Source of the DNA: Flavobacterium petrolei
GTDB taxonomy: Bacteria; Bacteroidota; Bacteroidia; Flavobacteriales; Flavobacteriaceae
Length of the DNA: 64,000 nt
Direction of reading: 5' to 3'
Assembly: GCF_003314435.2 (NCBI RefSeq)
Contig: NZ_QNVY02000002.1
Location: forward strand, 248,001 to 312,000
Shown here: positions 1-9,080 of the stretch, piece after piece
Numbering within the stretch: the stretch's first letter is position 1
Layout of the letters: the number at the start of each line of letters is the position of its first letter
Program-made: the position numbers and the translations under genes
Notes under the pieces: model-generated
What the model was told of the DNA's origin: nothing
Database searches by the model: none
What the model saw: the letters and a program-made list of their open reading frames with translations, nothing else

Positions 1-33
1 TTAAATTATTTATTTTGTGTGAAATAAGAAAGA

Positions 34-588
34 ATGAAGAAACAATTTTACAAATGGATATTTTTCAGGCTCATGGGATGGAAAATAGTGGGAGGAATTG
101 ACGCAAATATTAAAAAATGTGTCATGATGGTGATGCCGCATACGAGTGCGCATGATTTTTATTTGGGTATTTTCACCAGAGGCATTACCGGATTAGAAAT
201 GAATTGGGTGGGTAAAAAGGAATTGTTTCGTTTTCCTTTCGGATTTTATTTTAGATATATGGGCGGCGAACCACTGGACCGTTCTGGCGGTTTGAATAAA
301 GTGGATTCTATCGCGGCTATTTTTCAAAGGAAAGAAATTTTTCGTTTGGCTGTTGCTCCAGAAGGAACCCGTGAAAAAGTTACCGAACTAAAAACAGGAT
401 TTTATTATATCGCTTTAAAAGCAAATGTTCCTATAATTCCTGTAACGTTTGATTTTGGAAGAAAAGAAGTGAACTTAGGAAATCCAGTTTTACCAACTGG
501 CGATCTCGAAAGTGATATGGCAGTTTTGAAGAAACACTATAAAGGTGCAAAAGGTAAAATTCCGGAAAACGGATATTCATTTGAATAA
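34..588 (+). CDS. 1-acyl-glycerol-3-phosphate acyltransferase family protein
   Basis: A 184-residue protein of the PlsC/LPLAT acyltransferase family, which transfers acyl groups to lysophospholipids or related acceptors at the membrane. An H-x4-D-like motif (HTSAHD, residues 36-41) and the later substrate-binding motif APEGTR (about residue 109) are both present. It lacks the long N-terminal membrane helix of classical PlsC and is shorter than that enzyme (about 240 residues), so it belongs to the compact LPLAT-like subgroup common in Bacteroidota; the acceptor cannot be told from sequence. It stands alone and is followed by a strong hairpin shared with the convergent regulator gene. Confidence 0.85.
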   Translation: MKKQFYKWIFFRLMGWKIVGGIDANIKKCVMMVMPHTSAHDFYLGIFTRGITGLEMNWVGKKELFRFPFGFYFRYMGGEPLDRSGGLNKVDSIAAIFQRKEIFRLAVAPEGTREKVTELKTGFYYIALKANVPIIPVTFDFGRKEVNLGNPVLPTGDLESDMAVLKKHYKGAKGKIPENGYSFE

Positions 589-653
589 ATAATAGTGTAA
601 ACAATAAATTCAGTTTATTGTAAAAATAATTGTTATAGCAAAATAATGTATGA

Positions 654-690
654 GAACCCCAATTCGAAATTCCGAATTGGGGTTCTTTTT
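654..690. terminator. Bidirectional intrinsic terminator
   Basis: A perfect 13-bp inverted repeat (654-666 and 673-685) with a 6-nt loop, followed by a T-run on the plus strand and preceded by A-rich sequence. It sits between the convergent acyltransferase and XRE regulator genes and can serve the first; on the minus strand it directly abuts the stop of the regulator. Confidence 0.85.
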
Positions 691-1167
691 TTAATCGGGA
701 ACATAACTTTTAAAAGTTCCATTTTTATAAAAAATTACGATTTTATCTATTTCAGTTGAATCGGATTCTTTAGGGCTATTTTTATTTTCTATTTTTTTTG
801 TTTCCAATGCAGGAATCGGATTTGGAATTTTTATTTCGGAAAATAGATTCTCAGGAATTATATCAGCAGAAGCTGGAGCAGGAATATTTTGTTTTACAAC
901 TTGCTCAACGTTGTTTACTGTTTTATCAAACTGCTCCGAGTTTTTAGGAAAAGTTCCTTTTCCGTTCAATATCCAATACAAATCTACATCAGGAAAAACC
1001 TCTAATATTTTAAGAATAAAATCCAAGCTAGGTTTGTTTCTTCCTGAGAGTAGGTGAGACAAACTGGAGCGCTGTACACCAATTTTATCCGCAAAAGAAG
1101 AAGCATTCAAGCTGTAGTAATCCAGTATGATTTCTAATCTTTTTATAAAATCCTCGATGTTTACCAT
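691..1167 (-). CDS. XRE-family helix-turn-helix transcriptional regulator
   Basis: A 158-residue regulator. Residues about 5-65 form an XRE/Cro-C1 HTH (FADKIGVQRSSLSHLLSGR, recognition helix included). The remainder is a low-complexity linker rich in Asn, Lys, Pro and Glu and a short C-terminal beta-like segment ending in YKNGTFKSYVPD. It diverges from an M14 peptidase gene. Two of five TTTAC-N4-GTAAA palindromes overlap its own start codon and its probable -7 box, which suggests autorepression. Similar HTH plus linker proteins are common in Flavobacteria; no metabolic target is known to me. Confidence 0.85.
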   Translation of the reverse strand: MVNIEDFIKRLEIILDYYSLNASSFADKIGVQRSSLSHLLSGRNKPSLDFILKILEVFPDVDLYWILNGKGTFPKNSEQFDKTVNNVEQVVKQNIPAPASADIIPENLFSEIKIPNPIPALETKKIENKNSPKESDSTEIDKIVIFYKNGTFKSYVPD

Positions 1168-1464
1168 TGTAAATTATTGATATAAATTAACTATTTACAA
1201 ATGTAATCAAAAGTTATCAAATAACCAATATTACAAGTGTAAATAACATTTATTATACTAATTAACATAAAGTTTAGCATAATGTGATTAATTATAAATA
1301 ATTGATAATATGATAATTACATACTAATTAATTGTTAGATAACATTTGTTAACCGCAAGTAGTAAAAGGACTCACTTAAAAGGCAAAGATGTGTTTACAG
1401 GATTGAAATAGTTGAAATATAATTTGTTTACAAATGTAAATATAAAGATGTTTACTTTTGTAAA
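1160..1464. promoter_or_regulatory. Array of five TTTAC-N4-GTAAA operator-like palindromes
   Basis: Five copies of the palindrome TTTAC-N4-GTAAA (at most one arm mismatch each) occur in the divergent regulator/peptidase region: 1160-1173, 1194-1207, 1230-1243, 1427-1440 and 1451-1464. The first contains the regulator start codon. The second overlaps a minus-strand TACATTTG (-7-like box, 1198-1205), which is preceded by TTG (1226-1228) at a 20-nt spacing. The fifth overlaps a plus-strand TACTTTTG (1453-1460) just before the peptidase start. The simplest reading is that the XRE protein binds these sites and represses both genes. The rest of the 311-nt region is AT-rich with no other feature I can support. 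Confidence 0.7.
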
Positions 1465-1478
1465 TCAAATAAAACAGC

Positions 1479-2633
1479 ATGGATTTAGAACAATTATTCA
1501 GTCAATATAAACAAGAAACTATTCACGGTCGTTACATTACTTTAGATTCTATTGAACCGTTATTACAAAAATTAAACACCAATAATCAACTTCAAATTAT
1601 TGGAAAATCAGTTTTAGGAAAGTCGATTTATTCGTATGAAATTGGAGAAGGTAAAACTAAAATTTTCCTTTGGTCACAAATGCATGGTAATGAAAGTACG
1701 ACTACAAAGGCACTATTTGATTTTTTGAATGTGTTGCAAAGCGGTTCGCAATTGGCACAACAATTATTAAATACTTTTACTTTTTGCAGTATTCCAATGT
1801 TGAATCCTGACGGTGCCACATTATATACCAGAGAAAATGCTAATAAAGTTGATTTAAATCGCGATTCGCAAGCACTTACGCAGCCAGAAAGTAAGATTTT
1901 AAGAGAAGTTTTTGAATCTTTTAAACCAGATTATTGCTTTAATCTTCATGATCAGCGCACTATTTTTGGCGTAAGCGATACTGGTAAGCCGGCTACTTTA
2001 TCATTTTTGGCGCCTTCTTATAATGAAGAAAGAGAAGTAAACGAATCGAGATTAAAGGCTATTAATTTGATTGCGAGTATAAATGAAGAGCTTCAGAAGT
2101 ATTTACCGAATCAAATTGGTCGTTTTGATGATTCTTTCAACATAAACTGTATTGGTGATACATTTCAATATCTGGGCGTACCTACATTATTGTTTGAAGC
2201 GGGTCATTTTGCAAACGATTATCAAAGAGAGGAGACGCGTAAATATGTTTTTATGGCGCTAATTTCAAGTTTTACCATACTTAGCGAAAACGATATAGTT
2301 AGCAACGGAATTGACAAATATTTGAATATTCCTCAAAATAAAGTCGTTTTTTATGATTTAATGTATAAAAACATCAAAATAAATTATGATGGTATCGAAA
2401 TAATCACCAATTTTGCAGCACAATACAAAGAAGAGTTAATTGAAAATCAGATTTGTTTTAATGCTTATGTATCACAGATAGGCGATTTAGAAAATTATTT
2501 TGGTCATTTTGAATACGATGCTGAAGGAGCACTTTATAAAGATGATTTTGATTCAATTCCTAAATTAAACCAAAAAGCTGATTTTTATTTAGATAATAAC
2601 ATAAAAATTGTTAACGGAATGATAAAAATATAA
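1479..2633 (+). CDS. M14-family zinc carboxypeptidase-like protein
   Basis: A 384-residue M14 (carboxypeptidase A-like) metallopeptidase. Zinc ligands are in HGNES (about residue 69) and the later NLHDQ histidine (about 157); LNPDGA and DLNRDS (about 108-130) are typical of the family. The probable catalytic Glu lies in LLFEAGHF (about residue 240). No signal peptide is visible, so it is probably cytoplasmic. The C-terminal third is family-specific and unassigned. It is transcribed away from the XRE gene and its -7 box overlaps one of the shared operators, so it is probably a target of that regulator. An Lrp-type regulator follows 76 nt later. Confidence 0.85.
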   Translation: MDLEQLFSQYKQETIHGRYITLDSIEPLLQKLNTNNQLQIIGKSVLGKSIYSYEIGEGKTKIFLWSQMHGNESTTTKALFDFLNVLQSGSQLAQQLLNTFTFCSIPMLNPDGATLYTRENANKVDLNRDSQALTQPESKILREVFESFKPDYCFNLHDQRTIFGVSDTGKPATLSFLAPSYNEEREVNESRLKAINLIASINEELQKYLPNQIGRFDDSFNINCIGDTFQYLGVPTLLFEAGHFANDYQREETRKYVFMALISSFTILSENDIVSNGIDKYLNIPQNKVVFYDLMYKNIKINYDGIEIITNFAAQYKEELIENQICFNAYVSQIGDLENYFGHFEYDAEGALYKDDFDSIPKLNQKADFYLDNNIKIVNGMIKI

Positions 2634-2709
2634 TATTTTTGTCTTTTTATTGTTTTTATGTATATTTTTATACTTTGTTAAAGCAATTAATAATATTAAT
2701 TAAAGAGTT

Positions 2710-3189
2710 ATGAGTAAATTTCGTTTAGATGAAGTAGATCACCAGATTTTAGATATGTTGATAGACAATACAAGAGTTCCATTTACGGATATTGCAAAAA
2801 AATTATTGATTTCTGCAGGAACTGTCCATGTCAGAGTTAAAAAAATGGAGGACGCCGGTATCATAATGGGATCTTCATTAGTGCTTGATTATGACAAATT
2901 GGGATATTCTTTTATCGCTTATGTAGGTGTTTTTCTAAACAATACGTCACAAACAAAATTTGTTTTGGAACGAATCAATGAAATTCCTTTTGTAACGGTA
3001 GCTTCTGTTACTACAGGGAAATTTAATATCTTTTGTAAAATTAGAGCAAAAGACACGAAACATGCTAAAGATGTTATCTTTATGATTGACGATATTGATG
3101 GAGTTTACAGAACTGAAACGATGATATCACTAGAGGAAAGTATAAATGATAAGAAGCGGTTGATGCATACTATTTTCAAAAATATGTAA
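2710..3189 (+). CDS. Lrp/AsnC-family transcriptional regulator
   Basis: A 159-residue protein with the two-domain Lrp/AsnC layout. The N-terminal winged HTH (residues about 5-65: DHQILDMLIDNTR, then a helix with SAGTVHVRVKKMEDAG) is followed by a RAM effector-binding domain (about 70-150). Members sense amino acids and act as octamers or dimers on DNA. The length matches the family. A hairpin with a T-run closes the gene about 30 nt downstream. The effector is not evident; the neighbouring peptidase and PEP carboxylase are compatible with amino-acid or carbon sensing, but that is only context. Confidence 0.93.
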   Translation: MSKFRLDEVDHQILDMLIDNTRVPFTDIAKKLLISAGTVHVRVKKMEDAGIIMGSSLVLDYDKLGYSFIAYVGVFLNNTSQTKFVLERINEIPFVTVASVTTGKFNIFCKIRAKDTKHAKDVIFMIDDIDGVYRTETMISLEESINDKKRLMHTIFKNM

Positions 3190-3218
3190 TTAATCTTGAA
3201 TGCGCTATATTTAAATAT

Positions 3219-3247
3219 AACCTCAAGTTAATTCTTGGGGTTTTTTT
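3219..3247 (+). terminator. Intrinsic terminator after Lrp/AsnC gene
   Basis: AACCTCAAG and CTTGGGGTT form a 9-bp stem with one G-U pair and a 6-nt loop, running directly into seven T residues. It separates the regulator from the PEP carboxylase gene. Confidence 0.8.
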
Positions 3248-3281
3248 ATGAAAAATTAACTAAACCAACTACAACTAGACT

Positions 3282-5867
3282 ATGTACACATTACCGAAAA
3301 TTGAACGTTTCAACCAGGATGTTCTCTCTAAATACAACATTTACAATAGTGTATTTATTACATTGCCCTTTCAATCCATAGATAATACAGGAGCTTTACT
3401 GCCTTTATTTACAGATATTTGTGATACAGGATTCAAAAAACAAGAAACTCCTAAGGAGATTGTTGATTTTTTTGCAAAAAGGTATTTACACGATCCTTCA
3501 GAATCAGATAAGATTGATATCATGTTTCGTTTTATTCAATATATCGAACGTCAGATTGTTCTGTTTGATGCTATTGAAGATGCTGCTTTTCCGGTTGTTA
3601 ATAATATGGAGGGAAGAGGATCGTTGAGAGATATTAAGGAAAAATCAGATGCAAAAGACAAAGAAGACGAATTGGTCGATTTTCTGGAAGATTTCAATGT
3701 TAGAACGGTTTTAACTGCGCATCCTACACAGTTTTATCCTGGTGCTGTGCTTGGAATTATCAATGATTTAACTGAAGCAATTCGTAAAAATGACTTACTG
3801 AACATTAAGCAGTTACTGGCTCAATTAGGTAAAACTCCTTTTATTCAAAACGAAAAACCAAATCCTTTTGATGAAGCAGTAAGTTTGATCTGGTATCTTG
3901 AAAATGTATTTTATCATACTTCCGGTGAGATGGTGCATTATCTTCAAAAAAATATTTTTAACGGAAACTCCATAAAAAATCCTTTGATTAAACTTGGTTT
4001 TTGGCCTGGTGGTGATCGTGATGGGAATCCATTTGTAACAACCGAAATAACTTTGAAAGTAGCGGAACGCTTGCGAACTTCTATTTTGAAATGTTATTAC
4101 ATCGAAATGAGGGATTTAAAAAGAAAACTAACTTTCTCTGGTGTTGATACTTTGGTTACTGAACTGGAACAAAAACTTTATAGGTCGGTGTTTTATTCCA
4201 AAGGAGAAATTTTCATTACTCTTGACGAATTTAAATCGCAGTTAAGTAAAATAAAACAAATTATTATTGATCAACATCAATCGTTATATTTAGATGAATT
4301 GGAAGCGCTTCTGATAAAAGTAAATTTATTTGGGTTTCATTTTGCATCTTTAGATATTCGTCAGAATAGTAAAATTCATGATGCTGTGTTTAATGACGTT
4401 GTTGAATTTTATCTGAAAGCTAATCCTGATGTTTTTCCGAAAAATTATTTTGAATTAAAAGAAGAAGATAAGCTAAAGGTCTTATCAAATGTAAGCGGAA
4501 ATCTTGATGCGGCTGTTTTTCCGAATGAGATGACTCGTTTGACAATCGAATCCATTCAAGCGATTAAAACAATTCAGGAAAATAATGGTGAATTTGGTGC
4601 CAACCGCTATATAATTAGTAATAATGAAAGCGCGCTGAATGTTATGGAAACCTTTGCGTTATTCCGTTTGAGTAATTGGGAGAATCCTCCAGTTGATATT
4701 ATTCCGCTTTTCGAATCGGTTGATGATTTGCAAAATGCGCATGAAATCATGGAGAAATTGTACACCAATCCAACTTATGCGGCACATTTAGCCAGTAGAA
4801 ACAACAAACAAACCATCATGCTTGGTTTCTCTGACGGAACAAAAGACGGAGGCTATTTAATGGCGAATTGGAGTATTTATAAGGCAAAAGAAGAGCTTAC
4901 TGCGATTTCCAGAAAATATGGTGTAAAAGCAATTTTCTTTGACGGTCGTGGTGGACCTCCAGCCCGTGGTGGTGGAAAAACACATAAATTCTATGCTTCA
5001 TTAGGGCCAAATATTGAAAACAATGAAATTCAGGTTACGGTACAGGGACAAACGATCAGTTCTAATTTTGGAACTTTAGATTCCTGTCGTTATAACTTGG
5101 AGAATTTATTAAGTGCCGGTGTAACCAATCAGGTTTTTAGTAAAGGACAAAATGAATTGACTTTGGATGAGAAAAATATATTGGATCAATTGGCAGGATT
5201 TGGTTATGAAAAGTATTTAAGCTTTAAAAACCATCCTAAATTTATTCCTTATTTGGAACAAATGAGTACGCTAAAATATTATGCTAAAACGAATATTGGA
5301 AGCCGACCATCCAAAAGAAGTAAATCAGAACATTTAGATTTCGCTGATTTACGTGCGATTCCTTTTGTGGGTTCTTGGAGCCAGTTGAAGCAGAATGTAC
5401 CCGGATTTTTCGGTGTAGGTACGGCACTCAAACATTTTGAGGATACAAATCAATGGAGTAAAGTTCAGGACTTATATGACAATTCATTGTTCTTTAAAAC
5501 CTTGTTAGAAAATAGTATGATGTCATTGGCTAAGTCATTTTTCCCACTGACAGCTTACATGAAAAAAGACCCTCAGTTTGGTGCTTTTTGGCAAATTATT
5601 TATGACGAATTTTTAGAAACAAAACGATTACTTTTGAAAATTGCGGGCCATAAAGAACTGATGGAAAATTATCCTGATGGTAAAGCATCAATACAAATAA
5701 GAGAGCGTATTGTATTGCCATTGTTGACAATACAACAATATGCTTTGTTACGAATTAATGAGTTAAACAAAGAAGTGCAACCAGATGAAGCGTTAATAAA
5801 AGTGTATGAAAAAATAGTGACTCGTTCTCTTTTTGGAAATACAAATGCTAGTAGAAACTCCGCTTAA
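3282..5867 (+). CDS. ppc: Phosphoenolpyruvate carboxylase
   Basis: An 861-residue bacterial-type PEP carboxylase (PEP + bicarbonate to oxaloacetate + phosphate), the anaplerotic feed into the TCA cycle. Recognisable signatures are LTAHPTQ (about 144-150), GFWPGGDRDGNP (about 240), HFASLDIRQNS, and the GRGG loop FDGRGGPPARGGG (about 553). The C-terminus ends in NASRNSA, close to the canonical R-N-T-G end. Two signature positions differ from the E. coli form: TAHPTE is TAHPTQ, and FHGRGG is FDGRGG, so Asp replaces a histidine known to matter in E. coli PEPC. The fold and length are complete, so I keep the call. DinB follows after 11 nt. Confidence 0.93.
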   Translation: MYTLPKIERFNQDVLSKYNIYNSVFITLPFQSIDNTGALLPLFTDICDTGFKKQETPKEIVDFFAKRYLHDPSESDKIDIMFRFIQYIERQIVLFDAIEDAAFPVVNNMEGRGSLRDIKEKSDAKDKEDELVDFLEDFNVRTVLTAHPTQFYPGAVLGIINDLTEAIRKNDLLNIKQLLAQLGKTPFIQNEKPNPFDEAVSLIWYLENVFYHTSGEMVHYLQKNIFNGNSIKNPLIKLGFWPGGDRDGNPFVTTEITLKVAERLRTSILKCYYIEMRDLKRKLTFSGVDTLVTELEQKLYRSVFYSKGEIFITLDEFKSQLSKIKQIIIDQHQSLYLDELEALLIKVNLFGFHFASLDIRQNSKIHDAVFNDVVEFYLKANPDVFPKNYFELKEEDKLKVLSNVSGNLDAAVFPNEMTRLTIESIQAIKTIQENNGEFGANRYIISNNESALNVMETFALFRLSNWENPPVDIIPLFESVDDLQNAHEIMEKLYTNPTYAAHLASRNNKQTIMLGFSDGTKDGGYLMANWSIYKAKEELTAISRKYGVKAIFFDGRGGPPARGGGKTHKFYASLGPNIENNEIQVTVQGQTISSNFGTLDSCRYNLENLLSAGVTNQVFSKGQNELTLDEKNILDQLAGFGYEKYLSFKNHPKFIPYLEQMSTLKYYAKTNIGSRPSKRSKSEHLDFADLRAIPFVGSWSQLKQNVPGFFGVGTALKHFEDTNQWSKVQDLYDNSLFFKTLLENSMMSLAKSFFPLTAYMKKDPQFGAFWQIIYDEFLETKRLLLKIAGHKELMENYPDGKASIQIRERIVLPLLTIQQYALLRINELNKEVQPDEALIKVYEKIVTRSLFGNTNASRNSA

Positions 5868-5878
5868 ACGATAAAAAA

Positions 5879-6394
5879 ATGATGTCAACACAATTGCCAA
5901 CAAATGAATATGCTCCTTTTTATGCTCCTTATGTAAACGCTTTGGGAGAAGTAAATTTGATAGAAGAATTAGAAATTTCATTACATGATTTTATCCGTTT
6001 TGTTCAAAATATCCCAATGGATAAATTTGATTATAGATATGCAGAAGGGAAGTGGGATATCAAAGAAATTATTCAGCATGTCATAGATACCGAGCGTATT
6101 TTTGCGTATCGTGCTTTGCGTATTTCCCGAAATGACCAAACGCCTTTGCCAGGTTTTGATGAAAATGATTATGTAAACAATACTCAAGCTACCAATAGAA
6201 GTATTCAAGATTTGCTAACTGAATTTTCAGCTGTGCGACATTCGAATTTGTTTCTTTTTAAAAGTTTATCTGAAGAACAATTAAAGAGAATTGGAACTGC
6301 TTCAAATGCTGCTGTGTCGGTTCGTGCGATCGGTTTTATTATGATTGGGCATCAGAAACACCATCAAAAGGTTTTTCAGGAAAGGTATTTATAA
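5879..6394 (+). CDS. DinB-family putative metal-dependent hydrolase
   Basis: A 171-residue DinB/YfiT-like four-helix protein. Three histidines sit at the positions expected for the metal site: EIIQHVIDTER (about residue 63) and GHQKHHQ near the C-terminus (about 159-163). Characterised relatives act as thiol-dependent S-transferases in bacilli; the substrate here is unknown. It lies 11 nt after ppc and could be cotranscribed. It converges on the Mug-like gene with a one-base gap; a terminator-like hairpin for it lies inside that opposing gene. Confidence 0.85.
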   Translation: MMSTQLPTNEYAPFYAPYVNALGEVNLIEELEISLHDFIRFVQNIPMDKFDYRYAEGKWDIKEIIQHVIDTERIFAYRALRISRNDQTPLPGFDENDYVNNTQATNRSIQDLLTEFSAVRHSNLFLFKSLSEEQLKRIGTASNAAVSVRAIGFIMIGHQKHHQKVFQERYL

Positions 6395-6395
6395 T

Positions 6396-6872
6396 TTATT
6401 GAAAACCGGTTGACCAGATTTTTAGCTTGTTGTCAAATGACATAGTATTTGCAGGACTAGTAGAAGGCATCACATAATACGTGATGCCTTTTATTTGTCC
6501 AAATTTCTTCAGAAAGTATTTATGACTTTCCTTTCCGTTAAACATGATTCTAGTGATTCCGGAGAATTCTTTGAATAATGTTTCAAAATCATTTTCTTTT
6601 TGATTTTTGATATGGATGTCCAAGCTTCCTTTTCTTTCGCAATTTTCTAAAACATCCCAAAGCCCAATGTTGTTTGCTTGGAGTAATTGTATCTTTTCAT
6701 CGAAGATTTCAGATATTGGTAAATTATCCAGCAATGTGTACATTATTTTCCAGAAATGATTTCTTTTGTGTGCATAATATTCCTGCTTTTCCAGTGATGC
6801 GATGCCGGGCATAGTTCCTAAAATCAAAATTTTGGTTTGAAAATTTACAAAAGGAGGAAAGGATTGTATCAT
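6396..6872 (-). CDS. DNA-deoxyinosine glycosylase (Mug/UDG superfamily)
   Basis: A member of the uracil-DNA glycosylase superfamily, of the type named DNA-deoxyinosine glycosylase. It carries the motif ILGTMPGIASL (about residues 15-25, water-activating loop), YAHKRNHFWKIM, GLWDVLENC, and the C-terminal loop MPSTSPAN (minor-groove insertion loop). Length is 158 residues from the ATG at 6872; a TTG three codons upstream abuts the RecQ stop. It removes deaminated bases in base-excision repair. It directly follows recQ on the same strand, so the two probably form a DNA-repair operon. Confidence 0.88.
   Translation of the reverse strand: MIQSFPPFVNFQTKILILGTMPGIASLEKQEYYAHKRNHFWKIMYTLLDNLPISEIFDEKIQLLQANNIGLWDVLENCERKGSLDIHIKNQKENDFETLFKEFSGITRIMFNGKESHKYFLKKFGQIKGITYYVMPSTSPANTMSFDNKLKIWSTGFQ
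6464..6490 (+). terminator. Terminator-like hairpin for dinB inside the opposing gene
   Basis: AAGGCATCAC and GTGATGCCTT form a perfect 10-bp stem with a 7-nt loop, followed on the plus strand by TTATTTG. It lies about 70 nt after the DinB stop but within the 3' part of the convergent glycosylase coding region, so it would have to be read through from the other side. Confidence 0.5.
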
Positions 6873-6881
6873 ATAATTCAA

Positions 6882-8993
6882 TTAAAGTACAGCATTCTCT
6901 TTTTCTATTACAGCTAATGCCAATCGGATTTTTCCGTAATCTATTTTTTCTTCGAAATAATCAAAATAGGGTTTAAGAGCATTTGGGAATTCCAGTTTTA
7001 TTTGTGCTTCGGCAATTTGCGAAACTTCTTCTTTTGAGATAAACGAATCCAAATCTATGTCTGCTCCGTCAATATACAGTTTCGCTAAATGGGACATAAT
7101 GGTACTTAATCCTAATTTCCTTTTTTGAGCAATTTCCTCAACAGAAAATCCGTTTTTATAAAGTTCTAATGTTTCTTTATAAGTTGTGGCTTCTTTTTTC
7201 TTTTTAGTGCCTTTTGCTTTTTGGAAATCTTGAATAACTTTTATAAAAGCATCGCCATATTTTTCCAGTTTTGCTTTACCAACGCCATCAATTGCGAGTA
7301 ATTCGGTATCACTCATCGGTCTTTCGGTTTCCATTTGGCGCAAAGCCGCATCACTGAAAATTACATAAGCTGGAACGGATTCTTCTTTAGAAATTTCATA
7401 ACGTAATTTCCGTAAGGTTTCAAAAAGCGAATTAGCTACTGTTTTGCTTTTCGTTTCTTTGATTTCTTGCTTCTCGATATTGATTTTTTTAACCGTCGTC
7501 AGTTGTACTTTTTCGCCTTCAAACAATACTTTTTTAGCTAAAGAAGTAAGTCGAATTTTATTTTGCTTATGAAAAGCAATCTCACAGTACCCAAGATTTA
7601 TCAATTGTATTAAATATTGATTCCAGTCAAACCATGAAAGATCAACACCAACACCATATGTTTTCAGGTTTTGGTATTCTTTTTCATAGATATACGCATT
7701 TTTGGACCCGCGCAAAAAGTCAATAATTACAGGTAATGGTTCTGTTTCCTGTAATCGAATAATTGCCGATAATGCTTTTTGAGCAATTATGGTTCCATCG
7801 AAAAAAAGCGGCGGATTTTTACAGATATCACAATTTCCACAATTCTCTGTAACGAGTTCGCCAAAATAGGAAAGCAATATTTTTCTGCGACAACTTAATG
7901 CATCGGCATATTGTTTCATTCGCTCCAGTTTGGCAAGTTGTACTTCGGCGTTTAAACCTTGAGAAGCAAATTTTTGCAATTGAATCACATCGCCATAACT
8001 TTCGAACAATACTGTTTCTGATGGCAAACCATCGCGACCTGCACGACCAATTTCCTGATAATAACCTTCAATGTTTTTTGGCAAGTTATAGTGAATCACC
8101 CATCGAACATTTGATTTATCAATTCCCATCCCAAAAGCAATGGTTGCACATACCACTTTGCAATCATCATTGATAAATTCATCTTGTGTTTTCGAGCGAA
8201 TTTTATTGTCTAAACCGGCGTGATAGGCCTTAGCACTAATGCCGATTTTTTGTAATTTTTCGGCTAATTCTTCGGTTGTTTTTCTGCTCAAGCAATATAC
8301 AATCCCGGATTCGTTTGGTTTTTCTTGGATGAAATCTATTATCTGTTTGACTCTGTCTAAAGCGGGACGCACTTCTAAACTTAAATTTTTTCGATCAAAA
8401 GAAGCAACAAATAATTTCGGGTTTTTTAGATTTAATTGTTCGCTAATATCCTTACGTGTAGCTTTATCAGCAGTGGCAGTTAAAGCTAAGATTGGAGTAG
8501 AAGGGAAGCGATTTTTTAGATATCCAAGATTTGTATATGCTGGTCTGAAATCATGTCCCCAAGATGAAATGCAATGCGCTTCATCAATAGCGATAAGACT
8601 TATGGTTAAACTATTGAAAATATTATCCAGAAATGACAAGCTTTCTGGAGCAATGTAAACGAGCTTAATTGTATTCGATTTTAAGCTTTCGATATAAAAT
8701 TGACGTTCGTCTTCGGTTTGACTGCTGTTGATAAAACAGGCTTCAATTCCATTTGCTTTCAAGCCATCAACTTGATCTTTCATCAAAGCGATAAGCGGGG
8801 AAATTACGATTGTAATTCCGGGAAAAAGTAATGCTGGTAATTGAAAACAAATTGATTTCCCACCACCTGTAGGCATAATTGCCAATGTATCTTGCCCAGA
8901 GAGAACACAGTTTATTATTTCCTCTTGGTTGGGTCTGAATTTTTCAAAACCAAAGTTTTCTTTGAGTTTGGCATATAAAATTTGCTGAGTCAT
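6882..8993 (-). CDS. recQ: ATP-dependent DNA helicase RecQ
   Basis: A 703-residue 3'-5' DNA helicase. Walker A is PTGGGKS (residues 41-47) and Walker B is DEAH (137-140); helicase motif VI appears as YQEIGRAGRDG (about 315). The zinc-binding Cys cluster of the RQC region (CRRKILLSYFGE then CGNCDIC) is near residues 370-395. The HRDC domain (about 520-590, with AIDGVGKAKLEKYG) is followed by a C-terminal HTH-like segment (about 610-660). The domain set and length are those of full RecQ. It abuts the Mug-like glycosylase gene. Confidence 0.96.
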   Translation of the reverse strand: MTQQILYAKLKENFGFEKFRPNQEEIINCVLSGQDTLAIMPTGGGKSICFQLPALLFPGITIVISPLIALMKDQVDGLKANGIEACFINSSQTEDERQFYIESLKSNTIKLVYIAPESLSFLDNIFNSLTISLIAIDEAHCISSWGHDFRPAYTNLGYLKNRFPSTPILALTATADKATRKDISEQLNLKNPKLFVASFDRKNLSLEVRPALDRVKQIIDFIQEKPNESGIVYCLSRKTTEELAEKLQKIGISAKAYHAGLDNKIRSKTQDEFINDDCKVVCATIAFGMGIDKSNVRWVIHYNLPKNIEGYYQEIGRAGRDGLPSETVLFESYGDVIQLQKFASQGLNAEVQLAKLERMKQYADALSCRRKILLSYFGELVTENCGNCDICKNPPLFFDGTIIAQKALSAIIRLQETEPLPVIIDFLRGSKNAYIYEKEYQNLKTYGVGVDLSWFDWNQYLIQLINLGYCEIAFHKQNKIRLTSLAKKVLFEGEKVQLTTVKKINIEKQEIKETKSKTVANSLFETLRKLRYEISKEESVPAYVIFSDAALRQMETERPMSDTELLAIDGVGKAKLEKYGDAFIKVIQDFQKAKGTKKKKEATTYKETLELYKNGFSVEEIAQKRKLGLSTIMSHLAKLYIDGADIDLDSFISKEEVSQIAEAQIKLEFPNALKPYFDYFEEKIDYGKIRLALAVIEKENAVL

Positions 8994-9023
8994 TTTGGCG
9001 TATATTTAGAAGTCTAAAGTTAT

Positions 9024-9057
9024 AAAAAAAGGAACTCGTGAATGAGTTCCTTTTTAT
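9024..9057. terminator. Bidirectional terminator between acidic protein gene and recQ
   Basis: GGAACTC (9031-9037) and GAGTTCC pair around a 6-nt loop, flanked by an A-run on the left and a T-run on the right. It lies downstream of the acidic-tail protein gene and upstream of recQ, both minus strand, so on that strand it probably ends the polyamine-gene transcript. Confidence 0.75.
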
Positions 9058-9080
9058 AAGTATATTTAAAACAGGATTAA

